Made by a program: the position numbers and the translations under genes
Shown here: piece by piece, positions 11,008 through 20,915 of the stretch
How positions within the stretch are numbered: position 1 is the first letter of the stretch
Layout of the letters: each line of letters begins with the position of its first letter
The notes under the pieces: model-generated
Seen by the model: only the letters and a program-made list of their open reading frames with translations
What the model was told of the DNA's origin: nothing
Database searches by the model: none
Source: Rana temporaria
Lineage: Eukaryota > Chordata > Amphibia > Anura > Ranidae
NCBI RefSeq assembly: GCF_905171775.1
Contig: NC_053497.1
Location: 107,300,157 to 107,364,156, forward strand
Direction of reading: 5' to 3'
DNA: 64,000 nucleotides

Positions 11008-11414
11008 CCCTCAGTTTAAGCTGATACGTATTCTTCTACATATTTTGTTAAAAAAAAATCGCAATAAGCGTTTATTGATTGGTTTGCGCAAAAGTTATAG
11101 CGCCTACAAAATAGGGGATAGATTTATGATTTATTTTTTATTTTTTACTAGTAATGGCGGAGATCTGCGATTTTTTTTGTCAGGCCTGCGATATTGCGGC
11201 GGACATATCGGACACTTTTGACACAATTTTGGTACCATTCACATTTATACAGCGATCAGTGCTATAAAAATTCATCAATTACTGTATAAATGTGACTGGC
11301 AGGGAAGGGGTTAACACTAGGGGGTGAGGAAGGGGTTAAATGTATTCCCTGGGTGTGTTCTAACTGTGTGGGGGGAGGGGACTGACTGGGGGAGGTGACC
11401 GATGCTGTGTCCCT

Positions 11415-11738
11415 ATGTACAAAAAAATGTAAAAAAGCCTAACGTAAACAACGTAAAAAATTGCGCCGGGCGTACGTACGTTTGTAAATCGGCGTATCTA
11501 GGTCATTTGCATATTCTACGCCGAAAACAATGGAAGCGCCCCTAGCGGCCAGCGTAAAAATGCACACAATTATACGCCGCCGCATTCAAGTTACGTCGGC
11601 GGAGGAAGCCTATTTTTTCGACATATCTGCCTTGGAGAATCGGCGTAAAGGTACGCCAGCGCAGATTTGAAATTACGGCAGCGTATCTGGAGATACGCCG
11701 CCGTAACTGCTACCTGAATCTAGCCCATTGTCATTTTT
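11415..11738 (-). mobile_element. Fragment of a GC-rich MITE related to 41888 and 50219
   Basis: Many short GCGTA/TACGCC-type blocks (GGCGTATCTAG, AGATACGCCGCCGTAACT) and a right edge CTGAATCTAGCCC resemble the two full MITEs at 41888-42562 and 50219-50919. It appears truncated at its left edge. No coding potential. Confidence 0.55.
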
Positions 11739-11817
11739 TTTTACCAAAAATATATAGAAGAATACATATTGGCCTAAACTGATGAAGACATGTATTTTTA
11801 TTTTTTAGATTTGGCAT

Positions 11818-11989
11818 ACTGTATTTATTGGCGTATAACACAATTTTTTTTACCCTGAAAATAGAGGGTAAACTCTGCTTGCATGTTATACGCAGGGGGC
11901 TGTGGAAGTTTTTTTTTCCTGAAACTTCCCTCTTAAAGTTAGGGTGCGTGTTATACGCCTGGGCATGTTATACGCCGATAAATACGGTA
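11818..11989. mobile_element. Small MITE with TATTTAT(C/T)GGCGTATAA ends
   Basis: Left end TACTGTATTTATTGGCGTATAACAC is mirrored by GTTATACGCCGATAAATACGGTA at the right. Same terminal family as the larger element at 38993-39548. It sits inside the TTAACCACTT-family element. I do not recognise the superfamily. Confidence 0.75.
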
Positions 11990-12177
11990 TTTATTATAGC
12001 AAAAAGTAAAAAATATTGTTTTTTTTCAAAATGGTTGCTCTTTTTTTTTTTATAGCGCAAAAAATTAAAAACCGCAGAGGTGATTAAATACCACCAAAAG
12101 AAAGAGCTATTTGTGGTATAAAAAGGACATACATTTTGTTTGGGTACAAGGTTGAACGACCGCACAATTGTCAGTTA

Positions 12178-12781
12178 TTGCGTCCCGGGGGGGGGAGCGG
12201 TCTTCCCAAGTTGCCTAACTTTCAATGGGCAGCCGGGGCTCGCTTCCGCCGTGGATGCTTGCATTACGTCTGTGGGCAGCCTTTGCAACTGAAGCTCGAG
12301 GTGTCTCTATACACCGCGATGTGCCTGCGCCGATCTATGTACTAGCTGACGAGGACTTCCCCGCCGGCGTAGAGTCTCACAACACCTGCCATGTTTTGTT
12401 GCTACAAATGATTTTCTGTTCGGTATGTATCTGTTATCACATGCTATGACCAATATGTCTTCTTTCTAGAATACTGTGATCCTTCTATATTCGGACCCTG
12501 ATGAAGGGACATAGTCTGTCCTTAAACGCGTTGGGTTTTCTTGGACCACTGAATGGATTCTACCACAGTCATATGTACCTGTTCTTTTAACTTATATTGG
12601 TGATGTTGTACACCGCTTTTCATCTGTTGTGTATAATAAAAGTTGATATAATTTTTATAATCTCTGTTGCTTGTTTGTCTTCAAAGTCCCAATAGTACCA
12701 GGGGGTACTTTTTGTTCTATACCCATATCAGGGATGTTGGCAACACCATATGGCTTGCATGGTAGATCATTGTTTTGTTCT
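12178..12781 (+). mobile_element. Penelope LTR-like fragment with decayed hammerhead
   Basis: It interrupts the TTAACCACTT-family repeat between ATTGTCAGTTA (12167-12177) and ATTGTCCGTTA (12782-12792), an 11-bp duplication with one mismatch. The undisturbed repeat at 63764-63780 reads through this site. Inside is a hammerhead-like motif near 12498. No coding sequence. It starts with a C/G-run near 12182. Confidence 0.72.
12492..12540 (+). ncRNA. Decayed hammerhead ribozyme motif
   Basis: CTGATGA at 12498-12504, a stem II with GGACA pairing to TGTCC around TAGTC, then TAAACGCGTT. The palindromic ACGCGT is a minimal stem III like those of Penelope hammerheads. The conserved GAA appears as TAA, so cleavage is probably lost. 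Confidence 0.6.
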
Positions 12782-12974
12782 ATTGTCCGTTAAAGTGACG
12801 CAGTGCCGTATCGCAAAAAATGGCCTGGTCAGGAAGGGGGTAAATTATTTTGGGACTGAAGTGGTTAAATTATAGCAAAGTGTAATTTCTTCACTGTTGT
12901 CACTTAAAAATAAATAAAATATTTACAAAAATGTGATGGGTGTATTCACTTTTTTTACATACTGTACACTATAT

Positions 12975-13144
12975 CAGTGTTTCTGAACTCCCCAACAGGT
13001 CAGATTTTTGGACTTTCCATTATTTTTCCCAGGTGATTTGATCAGTTTCACTGCCTTAGTAATTACCACAGCTGTTTCATCTGAGGGAAATCCTGAAAAC
13101 ATGAGCTGTTAGGGCACCTTGAGGACTGGCGTTGAGAAACACTG
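12975..13144. mobile_element. hAT-like MITE, 170 bp
   Basis: CAGTGTTTCTGAAC at the left and GTTGAGAAACACTG at the right are inverted ends. Flanking 8-bp duplications are CACTATAT (12967-12974) and CACAATAT (13145-13152), one mismatch. The interior is itself nearly palindromic (CAGGTGATTTGATCAG, TTTCATCTGAGGGAAATCC). Confidence 0.87.
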
Positions 13145-13159
13145 CACAATATTACCAAA

Positions 13160-13474
13160 AGTACTGTATTGGGACGCCTACCTTTACACACACATGGACC
13201 TTAATGGAATTCCAGCCTTAGTCTGTAGGGTTCAATATTGAGTTGGCCCACCCTTTTTAGCTATAACAGTTTCATTATTTCTGGAAAGGCTGTCCACAAG
13301 GTTTAGGTCTATAGGAAGGTTGGACCATTCTTTCAGAAGCACATTTGTGAGGTCAGGCACTGATGTTGGACGAGAAGGCCTGGCTCGCAGTCTCCATTCT
13401 AATTTATCTGAAAGCAAGGTCCATAGACATGGATGAGAGAGTTTTGAGTGGAGGAACTTGACTGGCCTGCACAT
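13160..13474 (-). pseudogene. Tc1-like transposase C-terminal fragment
   Basis: On the minus strand from 13474 the frame reads RLRARPSRPTSVPDLTNVL and ends with AKKGGPTQY and a stop at 13232, the C-terminus of a Tc1/mariner lineage different from the other copies here. Outside the stop, 13165-13230 looks like untranslated and terminal sequence with ATTGGGACGCC. The catalytic core is missing. It is directly followed by an oppositely oriented Tc1 fragment. Confidence 0.8.
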
Positions 13475-13504
13475 AGTCCTAACCTCAACCCGAAATAAAA
13501 CCTT

Positions 13505-13775
13505 TTGAAAGGATTAGAGCGGAGACTGGGCAGCCTTGTGGGTTTGGAGTGGCCTAGCCAAAACCCAGGCTTAAATCCAATTGAGATGCTGTATCATGAC
13601 CTTACACTGGCTGTTCATGCTGGGAAACCCTCCAATGTGGCGGAATTAAAACAATTCTGCAAAGAAAAGTGTGGGCCAAAATTGCTTCACAGCAATGTGA
13701 AAGACTCATTACCAGTTATCGCAAACACTTGATTGCAGTTGTTGCCACCAAGGGTGGCACAGCCAGTTATTAGGT
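13505..13775 (+). pseudogene. Tc1-like transposase C-terminal fragment, plus strand
   Basis: The frame contains LEWPSQNPGLNPIEMLYHDL, the region around the catalytic Glu of DD34E transposases, followed by KPSNVAELKQFCKEK. The end of the gene is frameshifted near 13730. After 13775 the GGGGGCAATTCG phrase looks like the sub-terminal part of the same element. Only the last third of the gene remains. Confidence 0.85.
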
Positions 13776-13829
13776 TTAGGGGGCAATTCGTTTTTCACAT
13801 AAAGCCAGGCAGCTTTTTTGGACAAAAAG

Positions 13830-14525
13830 ATACATATACAATAATGGCGCACATTTTAAAATAGCAGATATAGCAGTATTCAAATAAAGTCCTTTTGAGC
13901 AAAAAAGCTCTAGAGTGAGAGAACCAGTCTTATATTCTGGGCAGCCTTGTGGGGAGCTGAAGCCAAGACCCCAAACATGCAAAAGAGAAAAAAACAGAAC
14001 AGGCGCCGCTTAGAAAAAACTGTAAACTTTTAATGTTCAAAAAGCATCAAAGCACTTACTGTACATAGTGGTTGTTGTATACAGGCATCAGGTTGGGATC
14101 CAGAGGATAGTCAGTGTCTCCGCCCCTGTAGTGAAGTCCCTGCAGTTTCTGCTTTTTTTCCCAAGGATGCACACATCCTGTGTGCTGTTTGGAGAGGCGC
14201 AACAGCCTGGTCAAACACCGAGGGTTTCCGGGTATGGCGTGCGGTGATCAGATGAAGGGCTGCAGCGCACTCTGGGACGCATCGGCGTGAGGGAAGGCTG
14301 ACGTCACAGGGTCCGCACGCCATACCCGGAAACCCTCGGTGTTTGACCAGGCTGTTGCGCCTCTCCACACAGCACACAGGACGTGTGCATCCTTGGGAAA
14401 AAAAGCAGAAACTGCAGGGACTTCACCACAGGGGCGGAGACACTGACTGTCCTCTGGATCCCAACCTGATGCCTGTATACAACAACCACTATGTAAGTGC
14501 TTTGATGCTTTTTGAACATTAAAAG
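13830..14525. mobile_element. Fold-back element with ~215-bp arms
   Basis: Arms 14027-14244 and 14313-14525 are inverted copies with few differences, around a 68-bp spacer. The left flank 13830-14026 may be a tail: it holds ATGGCGCACATTTT, faintly like the start of the Penelope tail (ATGGCGCATTAC). The layout (tail, arm, spacer, inverted arm) matches the element at 36075-37008. I found no clear target duplication and no hammerhead core. Confidence 0.6.
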
Positions 14526-14654
14526 TGTACATGGACACATATGCTTTTATGGAGTTGAGTTTAGGCGCTTTAGCAAAAATAAATGCCAAAAGCTCTTAAA
14601 CTCAAGTTTAGGAGCTGCTAGTGTACATGGAGCAAAAGTCTGGTGTCTCTTTCA

Positions 14655-14960
14655 CAAACTTTGGATAGAACAGGTGTGGAAAATTGTTCTTTGGTTGTTG
14701 TTGGTGCCTCCACCCTGTAACCTTCTAGAGGTAGTCTGGATGAAAGCAATAATTGGCCTTGCAGTAAAAAAAAAAAAAAAAGATTCCCCCTGTCACACAG
14801 TTGCAAAAAAATTGGTCTTTGGGTGTTGTTAGTGCCATCACCCCATAACCTTCTAGCGGTAGTCTTGATGAAAACAAGAATTGACCTTGTTGTGAAATTT
14901 TTTTATTTGATGCACTTGTCAAGCAGGTGTGGTAAAAATTGGTCCTTGGGTGTTAATTGT
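14655..14960. repeat. Short tandem repeat, ~110-bp unit, about 2.5 copies
   Basis: The phrase GGTGTTGTTAGTGCC...CCTTCTAG(A/C)GGTAGTCT occurs near 14700 and 14825, and a partial third copy begins near 14940 (TTGGTCCTTGGGTGTTAATTG). Confidence 0.75.
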
Positions 14961-15050
14961 GCCCATGAAACCTATACCAAAAGATTACTTCAAGATAAAA
15001 TCAATACTCACAAAGCTAGGCAGCCAAGACAGTCTTGCAGAGTTTTGAGA

Positions 15051-16251
15051 TTCGAATAACACCAGCGAAATCGGCATTAGGGGCTTAATAGATGCTGCTA
15101 ATTTAGGACTGTGTCACGAATGTCACGTCTACCCCAATGCAGGTGGTCACACACTATAGCTGGCTACTGTGCGCTTCACCTATAGCAGCCCCCTTTCCCT
15201 TAAGGCAAGCAGGCCTACCGGTACTTGGTTGTCCCCAAGACTTAAATACAATGCTAAAGAGTCTGGCAACCACTCCAGAGCAGATGCAAACTGAACAAAG
15301 CAAATAGGTACTTGCAGTTTAACAGATAGCGTGATTCAGAGGTGGCTCTAGGCTTGGTGAGGCCTTAGGCAAACCTTAGATATGAGGCCCCACTAACTCC
15401 CATAATGGGAAAAATAATTCAAGCGTTAAAAATTAACGGTAAAGATTGCATATATACAGAGCCTTAAATCCTATGAACTATGAATTACAGTTTCTAGAAC
15501 TCGCTATAACCAGTTCTTCTTTGATCAAATATATATATATATATATTACACACACACACAAAAATAGATAACATTTGTGCAGCTGCTACTAGCAATATGT
15601 TTAAGGTATAACAAGAGTCAAGATCATATTTCTCCATTTACATGAAGGTCAGGTTAATATAACCCAACACAGAGTTCCCCCTAACATCAGAATGTGCAGG
15701 ATTCCCCCTTACACTGAAAGGGGAAATTTGATGTAAGGGGGAATGTCGCAGCCTTTGATGTAAGGGGGAACTCTAATGTAAGGGGGGCTCTGGTGATGAG
15801 ATCACATTATATCAGATTCCACTGCATTCCCCTTTACATCAGTGTTCCCCTTTATGTCATTGTCCATAGATTTCCAACTTGCATTTAAAATGGAAACACT
15901 AATGTGGGGAGAACTCTGATCACCATAGAGCACCTTCCCCAGAGTGAACGCACTAAAGAAAGGGGGGGTTACTGATATAACGGGGAACCTTTATATCAGT
16001 GTTGCCTTAGCTTACTGTAGTCACTGCCCCCTACATCAGTGATCCCCTCAGACTGGCCTCGCTACGCTGTTACTGACCAAGACTCAGGTGCACCGTTCAG
16101 GGCTCAGTCAGATGGTCCTCTCTGGGCTCCAGAATGATGGCTCTCGTTTCATCCTATATTACACTACGAGACTGAGGACATGATATAAAAGATGGTCAGA
16201 GACTGTGCAGCCATAATACAATAGATGGTCTGGGCCTGCAGAAATACTACA
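15051..16251 (+). repeat. Tandem segmental duplication, copy 1
   Basis: A 1,201-bp unit starting TTCGAATAACACCAGCG is repeated immediately downstream. It contains AT and CA microsatellites near 15530 and several near-repeats of GATGTAAGGGGGAA around 15655-15790. No coding region seen. Its last part already holds the GATGGTCAGAGACTG phrase that is amplified downstream. Confidence 0.95.
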
Positions 16252-17290
16252 TCCGAATAACACCAGCGAAATCGGCATTAGGGGCTTAATAGATGCTGCT
16301 AATTTAGGACTGTGTCACGAATGTCACGTCTACCCCAATACAGGTGGTCACACACTATAGCTGGCTACTGTGCGCTTCACCTATAGCAGCCCCCTTTCCC
16401 TTAAGGCAAGCAGGCCTACCGGTACTTGGTTGTCCCCAAGACTTAAATACAATGCTAAAGAGTCTGGCAACCACTCCAGAGCAGATGCAAACTGAACAAA
16501 GCAAATAGGTACTTGCAGTTTAACAGATAGCGTGATTCAGAGGTGGCTCTAGGCTTGGTGAGGCCTTAGGCAAACCTTAGATATGAGGCCCCACTAACTC
16601 CCATAATGGGAAAAATAATTCAAGCGGTAAAAATTAGCGGTAAAGATTGCATATATAAAGAGCCTTAAATCCTATGAACTATGAATTACAGTTTCTAGAA
16701 CTCGCTCTAACCAGTTCTTCTTTGATCAAATATATATATATATATATATTACACACACACAAAAATAGATAACATTTGTGCAGCTGCTACTAGCAATATG
16801 TTTAAGGTATAACAAGAGTCAAGATCATATTTCTCCATTTACATGAAGATCACATTATATCAGACTCCACTGCATTCCCCTTTACATCAGTGTTCCCCTT
16901 TATGTCATTGTCCATAGAGTTCCAACTTGCATTTAAAATGGAAACACTAATGTGGGGAGAACTCTGATCACCATAGAGCACCTTCCCCAGAGTGAACGCA
17001 CTAAAGAAAGGGGGGGTTACTGATATAACGGGGAACCTTTATATCAGTGTTGCCTTAGCTTACTGTAGTCACTGCCCCCTACATCAGTGATCCCCTCAGA
17101 CTGGCCTCGCTACGCTGTTACTGACCAAGACTCAGGTGCACCGTTCAGGGCTCAGTCAGATGGTCCTCTCTGGGCTCCAGAATGATGGCTCTTGTTTCAT
17201 CCTATATTACACTACGAGACTGTGAGGACATGATATAAGTCTCGTAGAGACTGTGCAGCCATAATACAATAGATGGTCTGTGCCTGCAGA
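16252..17290 (+). repeat. Tandem segmental duplication, copy 2
   Basis: Very close to copy 1, with one ~162-bp deletion: copy 1 between about 15646 and 15808 is absent, at the junction CATGAAGATCACATT (16843). The AT run differs in length (about 16728-16748). High similarity implies a recent event or ongoing exchange. Confidence 0.95.
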
Positions 17291-17299
17291 AATACTACA

Positions 17300-17928
17300 G
17301 TAGATGGTCAGAGAGTGTGTGGACATGATACAGGACATAGTCACAGACTGCATACATGATACAAGATACGGTCAGAGACTGCATACATGATACAAGATAC
17401 GGTCAGAGACTGCATACATAATATAAGATACGGTCAGAGAGTGTGCAGACATAATACAGGAGATGGTCAGAGACTGCAGACATACTACAGGAGATGGTCA
17501 GAGACTGCATACATGATACAGAAGATGGTCAGAGACTGCATACATGATACAAGAGATGGTCAGAGACTGCATACATGATACAAGAGATGGTCAGAGACTG
17601 CATACACGATACAAGAGATGATCAGAGACTGCATACATGATACAAGATATGGTCAGAGAGTGTGCGGACATGATACAAGAGATGGTCAGAGACTGCATAC
17701 ATGATACAAGAGATGGTCAGAGACTGCATACATGATACAGGAGATGGTCAGAGACTGCATACATGATACAAGAGATGGTCAGAGACTGCATACATGATAC
17801 AAGAGATGGTCAGAGACTGCATACATGATACAGGAGATGGTCAGAGACTGCATACATGATACAGGAGATGGTCAGAGACTGCATACATGATACAAGAGAT
17901 GGTCAGAGAGTGTGCAGACATGATACAC
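17300..17928 (+). repeat. Minisatellite, 31-bp unit, about 20 copies
   Basis: Consensus is GAGATGGTCAGAGACTG followed by CATACATGATACAA. Variants alternate CATACATGATAC with GTGTG(C/G)GGACATGATAC at roughly regular places. It seems to have grown from the end of the duplicated 1.2 kb unit. The repeats are back to back with no unique spacers, so this is not a CRISPR array. Confidence 0.97.
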
Positions 17929-18002
17929 GCCATGCGTGTTGATCAGATTACTGCAGATTACTGGAGGGCGCCGAGCCTCGGCGGGGGATTTCTGTTGCAG
18001 CG

Positions 18003-18950
18003 GTGGCTAGCACGCCACCATCCACGGCTAGCCACCTCCAATCCAGCCCGGGGAAGAGGACAGTGAGGGAGCGTGTGGTAGAGGATGAAGGCAGTTATCG
18101 GAGCAGAGGCCCAGCACCCAGGAAGGCGATGGGGAAATCGGTGGGCGGGTCCAGAGTGCGCAGGGGTAGTCAATCAAGCGCTGGACCCTCAGCCACCAGG
18201 CCCGAGTCGCCTGGTGGGCCTTCATCAGAGGAGGATGTTCGGCCCCGGGACCGGTCGGAGGGAGAGCTGTCTGATTCAGACGAAGGGAACGCACCCAGGA
18301 TGGTGGCGGCACCGAGGGAGTCGAGGCGGTCGGCTGGTGGGATTGCTTCCAGGCAGCCCGGTAAGTTTGTTTCTTCATCACATTCTTCCTTACAGTATAG
18401 TGGGGTGTCAGTGGGGGGCCTCAAGGCCAGTTGTCTTTGCCCACAGGGGCGGTTGGGGTTAGTGGGGGGGCCGTTGGGGGGGCCGTTGGGGGGGCCAGCA
18501 CCCAGGGGGGTAATGCTGCGGCTGACTCGGGGTTGCAGCGGTTTTTGTTAGGGCTGAAGGTCCTGGTGAGCCAGCTGAAGGGGGGCGACAACCCCGTCGC
18601 CAGCCCGGCGGTTGCTTGGGTGCCGGCGGGAGGAGGTACAGTTACGGCGGCCCCGGCGGCAGCTGCTGTGCCGGTAGCAACCGATAAGAGTTTGGAGGGA
18701 TGGTGCAAGTCCCGTGGGGCAAGCCGGGGACAAGGTGGAAGCTGGGGGGGACTCGGCGAAGAAACGAGATCTGGTCCGTTTGGCGGATGCAGCAAAGGGG
18801 AGGTTTACACGTGCTACAAGGCGCCTCTGTGTTCTCATTTGAAAAAGGAGGTGTAGGAGAAGATCTGGAAGAGTGAATATGTTGAGATATTTGCACTGTT
18901 GCCTTTAGAAAAGTTTAATTTGGACAAGGTTAAGCCGGAGGAGTCTAAGG
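18003..18950 (+). pseudogene. gag of DIRS-superfamily element, 5' part
   Basis: A Ser/Arg/Gly-rich N-terminal region (18003-18360) is followed by a likely intron and then an Ala/Gly-rich stretch (18447-18854) ending HLKKEV at a TAG. Beyond the stop the same frame continues EKIWKSEYVEIFALLPLEKF to about 18948, where a MITE interrupts it. The start codon is not settled: a GTG begins the open frame and an ATG at 17932 is out of frame. Gag would form the particle or bind element RNA. Assignment rests on its position before the zinc finger and RT. Confidence 0.7.
18361..18446 (+). other. Candidate spliceosomal intron in gag, 86 bp
   Basis: The donor is CCG|GTAAGT and the acceptor is TTGTCTTTGCCCACAG|GG with a pyrimidine tract. 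Removing it joins the frame ending at 18360 (one base left over) to the frame that restarts at 18447, phase 1, giving a continuous coding frame. Unspliced, the first frame runs into a stop at 18551. A nearer TTACAG at 18390-18395 would give a 35-bp intron, too short to be likely. Confidence 0.6.
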
Positions 18951-19188
18951 CCGGGTACACACGAACAAACATGTATGGTGAAAGTGGTCCGTCGGACCGT
19001 TTTCACCATACATGTCTGCCAGAGGGCTTCTGTACGATGGTTGTACACACCATCGTACAGAAGTCCGCGCGTAAACAATACGCGGGGCGTGTCCGCGGTG
19101 TCGCCGCGGCGATGATGCGGTGTCGCCGCGACAATGACGCAGCGACGTGGGCGGCCCACCTTTAAAATGCTTCCACGCATGCGTCGAA
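18950..19188. mobile_element. MITE fragment (CCGGGTACACACG family) inside gag
   Basis: Begins GGCCGGGTACACACGAAC and contains two perfect-looking hairpins: ACATGTATGGTGAAA with its complement around GTCCGTCGGACC, and CTTCTGTACGATGGT with its complement. Related ends occur at 62032 and 63833. The usual mirrored right end is missing. Gag sequence resumes around 19190. Confidence 0.7.
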
Positions 19189-19189
19189 G

Positions 19190-19690
19190 TCATTGGTCGC
19201 AGGCTTACTCGATCATGGCAAGTGTGATCGGCGAGAAGAACCCCGAACATTGTTCGGCGCTCTTCAGCTATCAAGAGGCGATCAGCGAGGCCTACAGGTG
19301 TTACGGGGGCAAGGGGTGGCTCCGTTATGATGACCAGTTTAGGCAACGCAGGGCGATCAGGCCGGATATCCAGTGGATACCAAGGACATTGGCCTTTGGA
19401 TGTGGCTTATGTCGGCCCCACGGACGTCCACGCCGTTTTTTCAGGGGGGGGGGGGCGGTGGAACCTCTTCCCCGAGACAATCGGCCGGAAAGAAAAAGGG
19501 GGTCTGCTGGCAGTTTAATGAGGGTAGCTGCAATTTGGGGGGTCCTGCAGGTACAAGCACGAGTGCTCGGGCTGCGGAGGCACCCAACCGCATTCCAGAT
19601 GTTTTAGACAGGGCAAAGGACGTTCGAGAGTCTGCGAGCATGAGGGAGGACTCCAGTGATGGTGGAAAGGATGCAACTGTTTCTAGGTAG
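19190..19690 (+). pseudogene. gag of DIRS-superfamily element, 3' part with zinc finger
   Basis: Reads ASVIGEKNPEHCSALFSYQE and YRCYGGKGWLRYDDQFRQRR, then a frameshift after 19375, then GVCWQFNEGSCN at about 19500. After a G-run (19538-19543) the zinc finger continues only in the next frame, CRYKHECSGCGG. Two frameshifts at or near homopolymer G make the region non-functional as written. The finger would bind element RNA. Confidence 0.75.
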
Positions 19691-19739
19691 GTATCCCAAT
19701 AGGGCGGCCGCTCAGTTGTTGGAGAGGGGTTTAGTATAC

Positions 19740-20915
19740 CTTGCTCATTGTCCGTGGTCCCTCCGGTGTCCAAGAACTTGCGCTCTGCGCTACAACATCC
19801 CAAAGTGGTTTCGGAGAAACTACGGAAGGAGGTGGCGCTGGGTCGCATGGGGGGTCCGTTTTAGTCCCCTCCTTTGGAGGATTTGGTAGTTTCACCATTA
19901 GAGGTGGTTCCGAAGAAGGAGCCAAACAAGTTCCGGCTCATTCATCATCTTTCCTTCCCGAAGGGGGGGGGGTCGGTGAACGATGCCATCAGTGCAGGGG
20001 ATTGTACGGTTAGTTACACATCCTTTGATGCGGCGGTTGGTTGGGTGCGGCGGTATGGTCGGGGGGCGTTGATGGCCAAGTCGGACATCGAGGCGGCCTT
20101 TCGGCTATTGCCGGTACACCCGGACAGCTTCCGGTTGTTGGGTTGCCACTGGGGTTTTATGTGGATCAGTGCCTGCCGATGGGCTGCTCTGTTTCCTGCG
20201 CGCTATTTGAACAATTCAGTTCTTTCTTGGAGTGGGTGGTCCGGGATGTGGCCGGAGTGAACTCCGTGATCCATTACCTGGACGACTTTCTATGTATTGG
20301 CCCGGCTTCGACGCGCATCTGCGCGGTGTTGTTAGCCACGCTGGAGCATATTACGGAACGGTTCGGCGTTCCTTTGGCGCCCAAGAAGACAGAAGGACCT
20401 ACCACGGTCATCCAATTCTTGGGCATTGTCCTTGATTCGGAGGTGATGGAATGCAGGTTGCCGCTGGACAAACTGGAGGGCGTCAAGGCAGAGATTAAAG
20501 AGCTGATAGGCTTGGGGAAGGTACAACTCTGAGTTCTGCAGTCTCTATTGGGGGAGCTTAACTTTGCGTGCCGCATCCTCCCGATGGGTAGGGTGTTTTG
20601 CCGACGGCTGTCGGCTGGCACGGCGGGGGTTCGGTCGCCCAAGCATTACGTGCGGCTGGGCTGGGGAAAGACCATTGTTTTTGGAGTCCTTAAACGGCAG
20701 GGCACTGTTGATGGCTGGCCCGGTAAGCAATTTTGACATGGAGCTGTTCACGGATGCGGACGGGTGGTCTGGGTTTGCGGCTTTCTATCAAGGCAAGTGG
20801 AGTGCTGGCCCTTGGCCTCAGTCCTGGCTGACAGCGGGGTTTACAAAGAATTTGGTGCTTCAGGAGCTGTTTCCGGTGGTGCTGGCGTTGGAGTTGTGGG
20901 GCGCGTCTTTCCGGA
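19740..20915 (+). pseudogene. Reverse transcriptase and RNase H of DIRS-superfamily element
   Basis: RT begins around 19745 (frame-shifted) and is clear from 19874: VVPKKEPNKFRLIHHLSF, then AKSDIEAAFRLLPVHP (motif A). A frameshift near 20150 leads into FYVDQCLPMGCSVSCALFEQ (motif B) and VIHYLDDFLCIG (motif C, LDD) around 20266-20300. A stop follows at 20530-20532. The RNase H domain reads MELFTDADGWSGFAAF (20740-20790, first Asp present) and LQELFPVVLALELWG. The enzyme copied element RNA into DNA. Two frameshifts and one stop make it inactive. Confidence 0.9.

Larger units (their letters stand above)
8905..12868. mobile_element. TTAA-flanked element (TTAACCACTT family) with nested insertions
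   Basis: It starts TTAACTGCTTGCC at 8905 and ends GAAGTGGTTAA at 12868, and the mariner sequence resumes directly after the right TTAA, so the target duplication is TTAA. A second left-type end lies at 10712 (TTAACCACTTCATT). The ends are long inverted repeats: the block around 10840-10920 (CAAATAGAGCTTTCTTTTGG) is mirrored around 12060-12120. Related copies occur at 40870-41532, 41529-42900, 49630-51190 and 62971-63830. TTAA duplications are typical of piggyBac and Kolobok. No transposase is present. Confidence 0.75.
7015..12964 (+). mobile_element. Old Tc1/mariner element, split by later insertions
   Basis: The left end CAGTATCTCACAAAAGTG at 7015 matches the inverted right end near 12905-12964, where AATATTTACAAAAATGTG...TACTG closes on a TA. 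The only coding remnant is the C-terminal tail at 8697-8762. Two insertions explain its stretched length: a Tc1-like element (7061-8692, TA duplication) and a TTAA-flanked element (8905-12868). After removing them the element would be roughly 0.35 kb, so most of the transposase gene was already lost. Confidence 0.82.

Noticed and set aside
14111..14589. Minus-strand frames of 88-113 codons
   Set aside because: They span fold-back arms and read alike in both arms; no known domain.
17300..17928. CRISPR-like regular array
   Set aside because: Units are adjacent with no unique spacers, and the host is a vertebrate. It is a minisatellite.
18003..18896. Many overlapping frames on both strands
   Set aside because: GC-rich gag sequence keeps other frames open. 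Only the plus frames joined by the candidate intron continue into recognisable gag.
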